Source: Annulohypoxylon bovei var. microspora | Lineage: Eukaryota; Ascomycota; Sordariomycetes; Xylariales; Hypoxylaceae | NCBI GenBank assembly: GCA_022836615.1 | Contig: MU405253.1 | Location: 211,369-275,368, forward strand | DNA length: 64,000 nucleotides | Reading direction: 5' to 3' | Shown here: in pieces, positions 13,019-24,353 of the stretch | Layout of the letters: each line of letters begins with the position of its first letter | Position numbering within the stretch: position 1 is the stretch's first letter | The notes under the pieces: model-generated | Databases searched by the model: none | Told to the model about the DNA's origin: nothing | The model's input: the letters and a program-made list of their open reading frames with translations, nothing else | Translations under genes and position numbers: made by a program

Positions 13019-14962
13019 ATGGAACAGCCCGAATCCTCGACACCTACCGATATACCGACTGCTGTTCCAGCTCCATCTACCGACCCTGCCACTCATACTA
13101 CCGTAGTCGAGTCGAGTCAACCAGACAGCATCGACCATATCTCCAATTCTGTGCCGTCTCTCCGATTTCCCCGACCACTAGGCAACCGGCAACTTACCAA
13201 CTGGGTTTCCTCCAGTTCACCCGACATCATGCAACCTGAAAATTTCCCCGATGACGATCCTAGCCTCGCCGAGCTGGGCTATGATGTTATCGGTACCGAT
13301 GGAGAGAGCCAGGCTGAGTCGACCGCTAGCTCTCTCGACTACCAAAAACCCGATGATGTTCAGAGCCTGGCCGGCACCGATACCGGTACCGATTTCGACA
13401 CTAATGACGCTGATACTGATTCGTCCGACGACGAGGAAGAGGAGGAGGCCACTGCACTGAACGATGCTACTGTTATTAGCACAATTAGTAGCACCGTTGT
13501 CGAATATACCGGAGAATCCGATGACGAGGATGCTGACATTGAGACTCTTGCGAACCAGAGCCTCGAGAACCCTACAGACTTCTCCCAGCACGGCTTCCCG
13601 GCACTCTCTCGTCTATCACAAGCGGACCAGAGCGAGATCCGGGGGGTCTCTTCGCCAATACAGAAGTCTCCAGCCCAAGATGCAGAGATGATTGAACATA
13701 TAAAGCATGTGCTGTCATCCTCGGGGCAGAATAGGCTACAGTACCGCGATTCGGACGCCTATTGTTTGACGCTCAGATACGTTCAAAGAAGTCGACGTAT
13801 TCTAGTGGTTTTATCTGGGCTTGCTATCCTCTACAGTCTCGCCATTACTGGCAAGTACTTCTTACTTAGCCCACCGACTCCCAAAGTCTTATCTACGGTC
13901 CCGGTGGCAGAGGTCTCTTCTGCAGCCGTCCCCTCTTCTGTCGGGAGTTCCATGACCACCCCTGTGGCCCTAACCACTCTGGCACACGCGCAAACGCAGA
14001 AGGCCTTACAGACTGGTGGTAGTTCGCCGAGCAGTCTTATGTTCGTGCCATTCGGGAAGGACACGGCGCAGACAGACATAACTAACCAGCCCGAGCAACA
14101 ACCCATCTGCTCGGCAGAGCTATATGATCGCAATGAGATCATGGTGAATATACCGCGGGGTTTGAAATCTACTTGGCTCTCAAGGGATGCCATCTTGATT
14201 GCGGTGAGTCGGGGTCTTTATGACATTCCGACTAAGGTATCATCTGTAGAGGAAGGGTTCTTGATCGAGGTTCCTCTTGAGGAGGCACACGACGTCTTGG
14301 CCGTATCTATTGCGACGACTTGGAAACCAAAGATTAAGGAGACATTCCACGTCGACTTTGGCCGGAATAAATTCATAGGTGCCTTAGATGCTGGCAAGCA
14401 GTTGGTTAAGGGGTTCGCGCAGAAATTCGTGGACACCGTCAATGAGACAACGGCATGGGTTGAAGAGACCTACATTCCGGCTTTAGACGTCGTCTCCAAA
14501 CAGGTCTGCAGCCAGACATCGTCCGTCTCCGACTCCCTACTGCAAGGATTTAAAGATGTTAGCAACGTCATCCTCAGTCTCCCAGCTCAGATCATTGCCC
14601 AGCTTACTGCTCAGATTAAGCTATTGTTTACCAGCGAGACTATCGTACAAAGCCAGCAACAAGCGCAACTACAATTTGTACAAGAAGCCCAGAACCTACG
14701 CGACGAGTTTGCTTTGCGTTACCTCTCCGCGCAGCTTAGATCTAAGCTCTGGTGGCTGCGGGTACGAGGAAGAACCGAAGAGTATCAGCGCTATCTATCC
14801 AAGGCAGAGGCTTACCTCAAGGAGAAAGTCGCCGATGCCAAGGTGGCTAAGAAGGAGAGAACCGAGCAGGTCAAGAAACTGATATGGTCTCGGCGAAAGC
14901 ACGAGCGCCGCGAAACGCGAGGTTCTTTCTGGCGTAAGGGCACGAGGCAATCCCAGACCTAA
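13019..14962 (+). CDS. Hypothetical single-span membrane protein, 647 aa
   Basis: A single uninterrupted exon of 647 codons; I do not recognise the family. The first roughly 240 residues are Ser/Thr/Pro-rich and acidic, with a stretch of D and E around residues 130-180 (SSDDEEEEEA), so probably disordered. One clear transmembrane helix lies at about residues 261-283 (ILVVLSGLAILYSLAITGKY), preceded by Arg-rich sequence (QRSRR), which suggests the N-terminus faces the cytosol. A Ser/Thr-rich linker follows. Then comes a folded-looking part (about 360-450; LKSTWLSRDAILIAVSRGL) and a helical C-terminal region ending in a very basic tail (KKLIWSRRKHERRE). There is no cleavable signal peptide, so the helix would act as signal anchor. 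The start has good upstream leader sequence and no in-frame upstream extension. Probably a fungal-specific conserved protein; function unknown. Confidence 0.8.
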   Translation: MEQPESSTPTDIPTAVPAPSTDPATHTTVVESSQPDSIDHISNSVPSLRFPRPLGNRQLTNWVSSSSPDIMQPENFPDDDPSLAELGYDVIGTDGESQAESTASSLDYQKPDDVQSLAGTDTGTDFDTNDADTDSSDDEEEEEATALNDATVISTISSTVVEYTGESDDEDADIETLANQSLENPTDFSQHGFPALSRLSQADQSEIRGVSSPIQKSPAQDAEMIEHIKHVLSSSGQNRLQYRDSDAYCLTLRYVQRSRRILVVLSGLAILYSLAITGKYFLLSPPTPKVLSTVPVAEVSSAAVPSSVGSSMTTPVALTTLAHAQTQKALQTGGSSPSSLMFVPFGKDTAQTDITNQPEQQPICSAELYDRNEIMVNIPRGLKSTWLSRDAILIAVSRGLYDIPTKVSSVEEGFLIEVPLEEAHDVLAVSIATTWKPKIKETFHVDFGRNKFIGALDAGKQLVKGFAQKFVDTVNETTAWVEETYIPALDVVSKQVCSQTSSVSDSLLQGFKDVSNVILSLPAQIIAQLTAQIKLLFTSETIVQSQQQAQLQFVQEAQNLRDEFALRYLSAQLRSKLWWLRVRGRTEEYQRYLSKAEAYLKEKVADAKVAKKERTEQVKKLIWSRRKHERRETRGSFWRKGTRQSQT

Positions 14963-16689
14963 TCCTCTACTTCTGAGCACTTTATATCATACGGTCGGCT
15001 AGGGGTGAACTCAAGGACGGCGTTGGGATTTAGTGATATAATGGTCTTTGCTAGTGTTTTTTTTCCCCTTTACCCTGGTCCTTCCATCCTGATTTCACCG
15101 CAGAGGCAGGCAGCCCCTTCAGTCGAATCTCCGCTTCCTTCTCCTTTTACCCCCCTCGCCTCCCCAGCAATGCATAGGTGAAAGGATGGGCGACCAGGGA
15201 TATGATAGGACATCCCGTTTCTTTTTTTCCTCGTTCGAGTGTTGCTCGGGAACTAGGGTGAGGTGCAATACACTTAACGGGTGTTCTCATATCCAACCCC
15301 ATACGGAATTGTGACGGGGCATGGTTGCGCTTGAGTGTAAGGGTAACATATTCTTCCGAAGGGCGTTGTCAATAATGGGCACCGAGCTCGAGGGCTATTG
15401 CGTTGATTTCTTAGTAGTCAGTTAGCCAGACTAAGACCTGAGGACCCGTAGGTAGATATCCGACGACTAGGTCTTAAACAATGCATTGCTTTGACGTCTA
15501 CATTTCTTTGTTCTACGACGACACGTGATATGTGTTCCTCCTACCTTAATAACTACCTTACTTGTATTTAGTAGTGCTATGCTTGAACTAGGTAGGGAGT
15601 TGCTGATTCTAGGTTGTCCTGGAGAGTACAGAAGGTCTTCTCAGCGAGTTCAGATAGATACCTAGGCCATCTTCGTATCTCTTGTCTACTATGTAGGTAC
15701 ATATATCACATAGCAATTTAAATATGTCTTATATGTATTAAAAAAGATGGACGTAATTACTTGGGGGTACAGACTAGGTAGTTTGCAGCTGCCGGATGTC
15801 TATTTGATATTATACGCCAGTTGGTTAGCAGGTGAGATCTTGCTAGGTAGGTGGGGTTAGTTGTGGTAGCAGGCTGCGTGGGTGGTGGGTGCTTGGTGCC
15901 CGACCTAGGAAATCACGACTTGTGACGAGTATTTGCGTCCACTTGTCCAGGGGTACATGTTAAATCTACTAGATATGTACTTCGACGTAGACCCGCATTT
16001 ACATGGGATGCTAGGTGACAATTGAAAAAGAAGTGGTAGGTACATAATACCTTGGTAGAGAGAGGAGGGGCGAGGGGCAATTCTTCACAATTCCCCACCC
16101 CCTCGTTTGGTTTGTTATTTGACTTGGGAACTATCACAACCGCAACTTTTCGCAATAATTTCAACCTAATACCACATACTTCTACCCAATCTTCTTGTTA
16201 CGTTTCGTACACTTACAAAGATCGGTACGTGCGGTTTTACACATTATCTACCTGCATACTCCCATACTCCCTTTTGCATCAAATTACCTGCATCGTTCTA
16301 GATCTGGGTACATAACGTAGGTACCATACTCACATATCCACGTCGTGTTTGGGGTCACCAAGTCTTGGAGGTTTATTGTGGCGGTGGGGTGGCATCTTCG
16401 AATACCTTTTTATTTTTTATTTTTCCCTCTTACGTCCGTTCTCTTGTTGGTCAAGTGCCTATCTACGCGTCTACGCTTGTTCGTCTTGCCCAGCTTACCT
16501 ATTTACATTGCATATCTGCATACCTGTCTAAACCTATTGACACTTTTTCTAGATAATACTGCCTAACCCTAGGCTACATGTTAGCGCATTCGTCCCCCCT
16601 TTTTCATCCTCCACCGTCGCTTGTTGCAATAAAAAAACCCAAATTTCTTGTAGCATTTTTCTAACATCCTTGTCCAGCAGTATCACAAC
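14963..16689. other. 1.7-kb intergenic region
   Basis: I see no gene. The left part follows the stop of the 647-aa membrane protein and should hold its 3' UTR. The right part, from about 16050, becomes CT-rich with TTTT and CCC runs leading to the RanBP1 start at 16690. Several TAGGTAC or GTAGGTACC motifs are present, for example near 15840 and 16316. Confidence 0.5.
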
Positions 16690-17640
16690 ATGAGCTCCAC
16701 CGAGAACACCGAGCCCACGCCTGCCGCGGCCGAGGGCAAGCCTCTTACCTCCTCATCCGTCTTTTCCATGTTTGGCGGCGGCGCAAAGAAGGAGAAGAAG
16801 GACGAGGATGAGGATCGCGGTGATGTTTCCGGTAGCGCCAAGGCCCAGCGCGAGGCTGCTGCCGCTGCTAAGGGTGATGACGAGGTGTGTATACATATAG
16901 TTTATCCCCCATCTTCTCGATCGGCATAATAAGATAATCGCTGACAATTTTAATTCACATAGGAGGCTCCCGCCGATTCGGAAGATGTCCACTTCGAGCC
17001 CGTCCACAAGCTCACCGAGAAGGTCAAGACTGTGACGCACGAGGAATCCGAGGAAGAGGTGTTCAACATGCGGTGTAAGATGTTCAAATTCACCCAAGAT
17101 GCCGACGGGAAAGGAGAATGGAAAGAGCGTGGCACTGGACCCCTTCGTCTGTTGAAGCACAAGGAGAACGGCAAGATTCGTTTGGTCATGCGACGAGACA
17201 AGACCCTCAAGGTCTGCGCCAACCACTACAGTATGTTTCTTTTTTCTGTTTTTCTGTTTTTTTGGAATACCTTTGAAGTGGTGGACACAAACTAATTCTC
17301 ATTGTTATGTAGTTACCCCCGACATGACGATTGCCCCCATGTCTACTAGCGACCGAGCCTGGCTCTGGAATGTAGGTGCCGATGTTAGCGAGGGCGAACC
17401 CGAGGCTATCACTGTCTCTGTCCGCGTAGCCAACGCCGAGAGTAAGCCACGATCCTCCACTTCCCCTATTTTGTAAACTAATATGATTAACCCTCTTTAG
17501 ATGCCCAACAGTTTAAGGAAGCCTGGCTCAATGCCCAGAAGGAGAACGAGGCCCAATTTGCCAAGGCCGCTAAGGCGGAGGAGGATAAAGAGGAGTCTAA
17601 GACCGAGGAGAAGAAGGAAGAACCTGCGGCATCCTCGTAA
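16690..17640 (+). CDS. yrb1: Ran-specific GTPase-activating protein cofactor (RanBP1/Yrb1)
   Basis: Four exons: 16690-16884, 16963-17230, 17313-17441 and 17501-17640; 243 codons plus stop, all introns GT-AG. Residues 1-72 are a Ser/Ala/Lys/Glu-rich disordered N-terminus containing VFSMFGGG, and residues about 73-210 are the Ran-binding domain. Diagnostic pieces are VHFEPVHKL, EVFNMRCKMFKF, WKERGTGPLRLLKHKENGKI, RLVMRRDKTLKVCANHYI, the DRAWLWN block and FKEAWLNAQ. The C-terminus is Lys/Glu-rich. The protein binds Ran-GTP in the cytoplasm, releases it from exportins and importins, and stimulates RanGAP, thereby sustaining the nuclear transport cycle. The spacing and sequence of the domain are canonical and the assignment is secure. 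Confidence 0.96.
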
Positions 17641-18873
17641 TGGGTGACACCTACGGCATCAATGGTGGTTTAAACCTCCCGTTCTATCGTGGTGGTTTGA
17701 AATCCTAATGTCACTATGTTCCCCTACGCAGTGGATGTGTCAACTGTTACCCTCCTGTGGCGGAAGGTTTGGAAACATGAGCATCTCGTAAGGGATTTCA
17801 CAGGGCAGTGGTGAACGATAATGATGACAAGAAGAGAGAGAAAAGAGGCGATTAGATAGTCCAAGGATGGATCGAGCACCAATCCCCCATAGTCACGGCA
17901 TTTTGTCCCCTGCGAAACACTTCACGATGAATACAACCCCGATCCTCCCAAAACACAATTCTGATATTGCCCATAGAAGTAGTAGGAAGTTTGTAGTGTA
18001 GAGCTACCTATCTACCTGTGTTTGGACTAAATTATTAAAGAATTTGCAAACACGCATACATACATCTTTGACAGCGTAACTACATAGCGAGACTCCTTGT
18101 ATGGCATGGCATATGGCATATAACATGGTTAGATTTATTGCGACTACTAGAATAGTATATGTATGTACATATCCTTGGATCTTACTTGGGCAATTGCGTC
18201 CTGTATATAAGGTACATGTACCTGCCTAGGTACCTACATATAGGTATATATAAGATTGACAGTCAATTTAAGGTAAGTGTATTACCTTCATGTTTCGGTC
18301 AGTTAGAGCTTTAAATGGGCACGTGACTTCGCGAAAATTAAAGGCGCCGTGAATTTATTTTGACGCGTCTGCATCTCAGCTAGAGGCAATTACTACATGT
18401 CGGTTCCAAGCAACTGCCCCGGATACACAGTTGGCAGCTACGTATACCCCGCTTCCTTCTAACGGACCTTACGTGTATCTTATTTTATTTTATCACCCCT
18501 CATAAAAATATGTCGTCTACATAATCACCTTCCATCTTTTCCTCCTTTGAACCCCACATTCATATTTGATAGCCAAGACTTTCCTAGTCTATCTTGCATC
18601 AATCGGTACATCAATTCTTTTACAATCGTATAAGTAACAGCACCGGATTTATCAGACTTTTAGGGGTTGAACGCAACAAGGCCGAAATCACCACCTGTCG
18701 TCATCTATATTGTCTCGGCACGCTCATCGACGTTTTATAACTAAGACATCTCATCACTGCCCACGTACTGCCTGCGTACTGCCCACCATTACGTAATTAT
18801 ACATTGTCTCATCGACATTTTTATCTCACTGCCCAGATACCTAGATACTAGGTACCTAATTACATAGGTAGCT
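17641..18873. other. 1.2-kb intergenic region
   Basis: No coding potential is visible. It follows the RanBP1 stop and ends at the start of the DUF4211 gene. Perfect palindromes TAGGTACCTA lie at 18227-18236 and 18849-18858, the latter within 25 bp of the next start codon. CT-rich sequence from about 18440 probably forms the promoter and leader of the DUF4211 gene. Confidence 0.5.
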
Positions 18874-20854
18874 ATGGCGCGCAAGAAGAAGCAGCATCAG
18901 ACTCGACTCACGTTCGAGCCTGTTGGTTCTTTCGACTCTCCGGGTCAATCATCACCTGCCAATGTGCGCTTCACTAAGGGTGTGGGTGCAAGCGGCAGCT
19001 CAAGTCGTCCATCACAACGAGCACCTTCTACTCCAGGTCGCTCGAAGGAAATACAAAGCAAACGACATGGCGCAACTGGTAAGTCCAATGTCACCTTTCT
19101 TCCTCAGTTTTCCCCTTATCCCCTTTTGATATATTTTATCTGAAGGAAAAGATGGCGCCTTTGATGTTTGGATATACGAGAATTATGCAGACAGAATGAA
19201 TTAGTTTATCCATTAATATCAATATATTCCAAGGGTTGCCTGTGTCTTTAAGCACCAAGGCAATCATCATGCTCACAATTATATAGGTCCTTCCCGAAAG
19301 GCAGCATCGCCGGTGAAGCTGCCCAAAGCTAGTTTCATGCCAAGACATCGGGGCTCCAGACACCTTGTTGCTGATAGTGATTCTGCTGATGAGTCTACTG
19401 ATCAAGTTGAAGAAGAAGAAGAGGGAGAGGGAGAGGGAGAGGAGGATGCATTTATAAAGTCATCGCAGTCAATTTCGACCAAATTTCGCCGCACCGGCCT
19501 TGAAGCCGAGGATGACGAGGAGGATGATGATGAACCAATCATCCCACCTAGCGCGAGAAAACGTTCCCGTCCGAAGTTTATTGAACTCGAAGACTCGAGC
19601 GACGAGATCGCCTCACCGGCTAAAAAGATCAAGACTTCCCTAGTAACTCCTAGCCGACTTAAGAAGCCATTTCCAACCGGTTCTTCCCCTACCAAGCGTC
19701 GCCTGCCTAAAAGCCATCGCACGGCCAAGCAGAAGAAGATAGAACTTCTTCGCCGTCGACGAGCTGGGGAGAAGATCGACAAAGTTACATCATCAGAAGA
19801 CTCCGACGAAGAGAAGCGAGGTATCTATGATAGTGACCCGGAGGAAGAATTTGGCGTTCTCAAAAAATTCGATGACGAGGAAGAGTCAGAGAAGGAAGAA
19901 GTCCAAGAACCGGCTCGTCGAACCCCCAAAAAGATTAGGAAATCTACAAAGACTAGTCGAAAAGGAGACGAAGACGAAGGCGAAGGCGGAGATGAAGATG
20001 ACGACCTGGAGAATTTTGTCGTCGATGATGACGACGCTCCGCTGGGAGCTCCCGCTAACCTTGATATCCCCCTCGAGTTCACGGCCCAAGCGCATAGGCC
20101 TCTTAAAGAACAATTCCCGTATGTCATCGAATGGCTTGTACACAATCGAATCGACCCTGCTTTCGATCGGAATGACCCAGTCTACACAAATGCTTGGCGT
20201 AAGCTCAACGATGAAGTCCAAGGTCTCGCGTCATCTAAATTCGCTTCTTCAGCCTGGAAGCCCGAATTCTACCGGGCGTTAAAAGCTAGACCCAATATAG
20301 CAACGTCCGAGCTAAATCTAAGTAGGGTCGATAAGGAGAGCGGTATATACGACGTTTGTGACGCCTGCGGCCGAAAGAAGCACCCAGCTAGCCAGAGGAT
20401 TGTCTTCTACGGTCACCCGTACTACAAGGACACCCTAGCTGAAGTCGACTCGGACTCGAATTCAGATTCGGACTCTGAAGATAGCGAAGGCGGTGTGAGC
20501 GATAATGAGTCCATCGATACCCAGGGCATGGCCTTACCCCCCGCAAAGAAGGAATGGTTTGTCGGCATCGTGTGCTGCACCAACGCTGAGACGGCGCATA
20601 GACTAATTCACTGGAAACATGCGCTGAAGGAATGGGTGGAAGAACGACTGCAACTAGAAGGGTGGATGAGTGCGGACAAACTTAAGGAGCGAGAACGCAT
20701 GAAGGACAGGAAACGTCGCAAGCTTGCCAACCGCATCGCCGACGGCTGGCGCAAAGAGGGCATTGTCGCGTCGCTTTATCGAGACTTTAAGGAGAACTTG
20801 CGAAATGCTCGTAATAATTCGACGGCAGATATGGTTTTGCTCCGCGGTCTTTAG
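18874..20854 (+). CDS. DUF4211 domain nuclear protein, 590 aa
   Basis: Two exons, 18874-19078 and 19287-20854, joined in frame through a 208-bp GT-AG intron; 590 codons plus stop. The N-terminus is short and basic (MARKKKQHQTRLTFEPV). Residues about 95-305 are highly charged and disordered, with many acidic Ser-rich clusters alternating with K/R blocks such as AKKIKTS and KKIRKSTK that could serve as nuclear localisation signals. From about residue 307 the conserved part begins with DDLENFVVDDDD and continues through FPYVIEWLVHNRIDP, a DUF4211 signature. A CDAC pair at residues 426-429 followed by CC in GIVCCTNA may bind metal. DUF4211 also occurs at the C-terminus of animal QSER1 and PRR12, which are chromatin-linked; a nuclear chromatin role here is inference. 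The gene converges on trpC, 302 bp between stops. Confidence 0.85.
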
Positions 20855-21156
20855 CATATACCTGCCACGACGCATCTGGAGAGATGTCTGAGTTAGGATC
20901 TATAGCTCATGAGGTATGGTAGATAGTTGATGACATGGCTTTGTATGAATTCTGTATAAGTTTTGTATGCTGAGGGGAAATCGGGAGTCGCTTGGGTCTA
21001 CTAAGGGTCTGAGTAGGGATGGTATGACACTTTGATAGGAGTCACGACATAATGAGATTACGCGGTGTTTTTAGTCTGTTAGTTAACGACAATGCTTTTG
21101 ATTCATCACTGATGCTTCTCGCTTTTCCATCGCCGTGACCGTGATGTCTATAAATT
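20855..21156. other. Convergent 3' spacer between DUF4211 gene and trpC
   Basis: The 302 bases between the two stop codons must carry both 3' UTR ends and polyadenylation signals. No conserved structure is apparent to me. Confidence 0.5.
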
Positions 21157-23548
21157 TCATCTGATAGCTTTAGCCGTCTTTACAAACTCACGTATCCGCT
21201 CTAGATTCTGCTCGCCGTCGGCCCCCTCGACGCCGCTACTCACATCGACGCCTAGAATCCGGGCACCGTCCTCGCCCGCGGCCCTAACCACGCCGGCGAC
21301 ATTCTCCGGCGCCAAACCGCCCGCTAGGATGATTCGTAGTTCCCTGTCCCGCTCTAGCGCGGCTTTGACGTCGACCGCGTCTAGCAGCTGCCCCGATCCG
21401 GACCCGGAATCGAAGAGGGGCACGGCGTGGTAGCCCCGCACACCGATCCCCGGCTCGCCTGGTCCGAAACGCCGCAGCACGGGCACGGGGATCGCGCGCG
21501 CCCACTCCACCGGCTCGCGCCCGTGCAGCTGCACCGCGTCGAGGCCGTACCGCTTCTGTAGCGCGAGGATATCCTCCAGCGGCTGGTTCTGGAACACGCC
21601 GACGAGGAGCGGGCGCGCGGGGCCATGCGACATCAGCTTCAGGGCCGCCGAGGCGAAGAAGTCGCTTGCGGCATTTTCGGGGATGGAGGAGGCAGGGAAG
21701 GGGGAGGTAGGTCGCGAGAAATTGTGGATTGCTGCGGAGATGGCCGTCGCGGCGGCCTCGCTGACGGTGCGCTTGCGTCCCGGCACCAGGATCATGCCGA
21801 TTAGGTCTGCACCGGCCTCTGCAGCGGCGAGCGCGGCCTCGGGCGTGCGGGTACCGCAGATCTTGACGAGTAGAGGCTCGGGTTGGGGTTTTTGTTGGGC
21901 GGATGCTTGGCCTGCGCATAGCTGCTGGATGAATTGCGAGGCGTCGGGCGCGCGCATTATGGCTTCGCCCACCAATACGGCGTTGACGCCGTCCTTGTGG
22001 TTGGCGAGGACGTCGTCGTACGTGTTGATGCCGCTAAGCGCGCATATGATGGTTTCCTTGGGAACTAGGCTACGCAGCCGGCTAGTGGTGCTGAGGTCGA
22101 CCTCGAACGATTCAAGGTTGCGGTTGTTGACCCCGATGACCTTGGAGCCCAGCTTGACCGCCGTCGCCATCTCCTCTGCGTTCTGGACCTCGACGAGGGG
22201 CTCCATGCCGAGGGATAAAGAGTATTTATATAGACGCGTGAGCAGTTCGACGTCCAGCATCTTCACGATGAGGAGCACCGTGTCGGCGCCCGCGAGCCGC
22301 GCCTCTAGAATCTGGTACTCGTCGAAGACGAACTCCTTCCGCAGCACCGCCGGCCGGTTCGGCATGCTGTCGAGCACTTGCCGCACGGCGCGCAGGTCCT
22401 CGATGCTGCCTTTGAACCAGTCGGGCTCCGTGAGAACAGATATCACACTGGCTCCGGCGAGGGCGTATTTCTTTGCCTGCGATGGTGCGTCGATTTCGAG
22501 GGCGAAGATGCCTTTCGAGGGCGAGCCCCGTTTGATCTCGGCCATGAGCGAGACGTCGAACGGGCTCTGGCGTATGCGGTCGACAAAGGGGATCTGAGGG
22601 GGCGCGGTGTTGAGTTCGTAGGCGGCCTCGAGATCTCGCGGACGTAGCGACGGGATCTCCTTCTGGGCGGCTACGGCTTCTCTTCGTCGGGCGTATATTT
22701 GCTGTAGTATGTTATTCTTCTTTGGGGCTGCTGACAAGGACAACTTCTCAACGCCGCCCTTTGCGATGCTGTCAGCGGCCTGTGACTCTTTACGCAGCCG
22801 TTCGCTGTCGGCCCAGGTCCCTCCTTGCATATGGAGGAAGTTCTTGATCATGATTCGGCCATCCGCCGACAGGATGCTCTCGGGATGGAACTGGACACCC
22901 TCGACGGTGTATTCCTTATGGCGTACACCCATTATAACTCCTTTTGAGCCGTCGTCTTTCGGTATCCAGGAGGTCACCTCGAGGCTTTCGGGCAGAGTAA
23001 CGTGGGTACCCGCAAGCGAGTGATACCTAGTAACCGGAAGACCCTGAGCCATTCCCGCATAAACCCCCTTGGAGTCGTGAGCCAATGGCGAGGTCTTGCC
23101 GTGAAGAATCTCTCCGGCGAACCTCACGTCACCTCCGTAAACGTCGAAAATACATTGTCTGCACACGATTGCGTTAAGTAGCAAGCACATTGTATGTATA
23201 CATATAGCTGAGAAAAGAGCTCCCAACTTACTGGCCCATACAGACGCCGAAGATGGGGATCTTCCCGGCAAAGTGTCTGATGGCATCTCGGCTTATGCCC
23301 GAGTCACTGACGGGATGTCCGGGGCCGGGACTGACGACGAGCTGGGTGGGATTCTTGGCGATCAGCTCTTCGAGGGTGATCTGGTCGTTCCGGTATACGG
23401 TAACGGCGGCGCCTTCGAGGACCAGGTATTGATACACATTCCAGGTGAAGGAGTCGTAGTTGTCTATGAGGATCAGGTTCGAGGCCGTGAGAATGGGGGG
23501 TGACGGGTCGGGATGGTGAGGAGAGTGGTCAATGAGAGATGTAGCCAT
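21157..23548 (-). CDS. trpC: Trifunctional anthranilate synthase II / IGPS / PRA isomerase
   Basis: Exon 1 is 23232-23548 and exon 2 is 21157-23158, with a 73-bp GT-AG intron in the glutaminase domain; 772 codons plus stop, normal for filamentous fungi. Residues about 20-210 are the glutamine amidotransferase, with catalytic Cys103 in GVCMGQQ and the His-Glu pair in VQFHPES. Residues about 255-510 are indole-3-glycerol phosphate synthase (LMAEIKRGSPSKG, LRKEFVFDEYQI, GVNNRNLESFEVD). Residues about 535-772 are phosphoribosylanthranilate isomerase (VKICGTRTPEAAL, VQLHGREP, LAGGLAPENV, LGVDVSSGVEG). The product supplies ammonia for anthranilate synthase and performs two later tryptophan steps in the cytosol. 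All three active sites look intact. The isomerase part is notably GC-rich. Three TGACTC cores lie in the upstream region shared with NUP188. Confidence 0.98.
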
Positions 23549-24353
23549 ATTCTATTTATTTATTTTTTCTTTTCCTGTTCTTTTTTGAATTCCGTTTTTG
23601 TTCCGTTTTTGATTTGTTCCCCTTTCTATACCGTAGTCGAGCGGATGGATGACTCTTTTTACCAGTCGAGATAGAGATTGGGGTATCTCGACTTTTATAG
23701 AATCAGTAAGCGACGCTTCGCTTTAATACCTATATCACGGGCTAATCTGACAAATGAAGAGATGGGATTAAGATGGGAACAACAAATCATATAATAGGAG
23801 GTGATAATCTCACTCTGCCATTGACTCTTCCCTTCCCTCAATGGCTTTTCTATGTAGTAGTTAGTTAGTAGTTACACGATAATATTTCACTATTTCCGGG
23901 CATCGGAGTCATCTAACCGTAAAAAAAGTACTTAGGTACCGCCCCTCTATGTAAGGCTGAGGCTAAAAGCTAGGTACTACCAGGCTGATTATATGTACAT
24001 ATCGATAAGCTCTTGCCACATCTAGGTGGCTTGTACGTATCTCCCTCCCATGCAAACCTTGGAAGTTCATTCCATTTGAACGCTAGGCTTTAATTGGTTA
24101 GGTTTTATTTGGGTACCTGCAGTTGAAAGATTTGGAGCTCCAGCTGGTTGCTAAACATTCTTTTTTTAAAGTTAGTTATCAGTTAGTTATTCGCAGTTAG
24201 CATTTAAGCTTTCGTAACGTACATACAATCCGCGGTTTTCAACATTCTTCCGAAGCGCGTCGCAGCAAAAGCCAACAGCTTCTTCCTATTTCCACCACCT
24301 CATATGCATTCGATGCCCAATCAACTGCGCATTGTCTGCTGATAGCTGCAGCA
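23549..24353. promoter_or_regulatory. Divergent promoter region of trpC and NUP188 with TGACTC sites
   Basis: This 805-bp interval separates the start codons of the two divergent genes. It contains TGACTC at 23650-23655 and 23822-23827 and its complement GAGTCA at 23906-23911. TGACTC(A) is the core of the Gcn4/CPC1/CpcA site used in general amino-acid control, which in Neurospora and Aspergillus governs tryptophan genes. The first 100 bases next to trpC are T-rich (TTTTCT runs), a usual fungal leader composition. Control of trpC by a CpcA-type factor is inference from these cores. Confidence 0.45.

Noticed and set aside
18874..18930. PCNA-interacting (PIP) box in the N-terminus of the DUF4211 protein
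   Set aside because: QTRL fits the first half of QxxL but the aromatic pair required at +6/+7 is absent (Glu-Pro instead).
21683..22597. 304-codon plus-strand frame within trpC
   Set aside because: Antisense shadow of the IGPS/PRAI coding region; the minus-strand protein has three intact enzyme domains.
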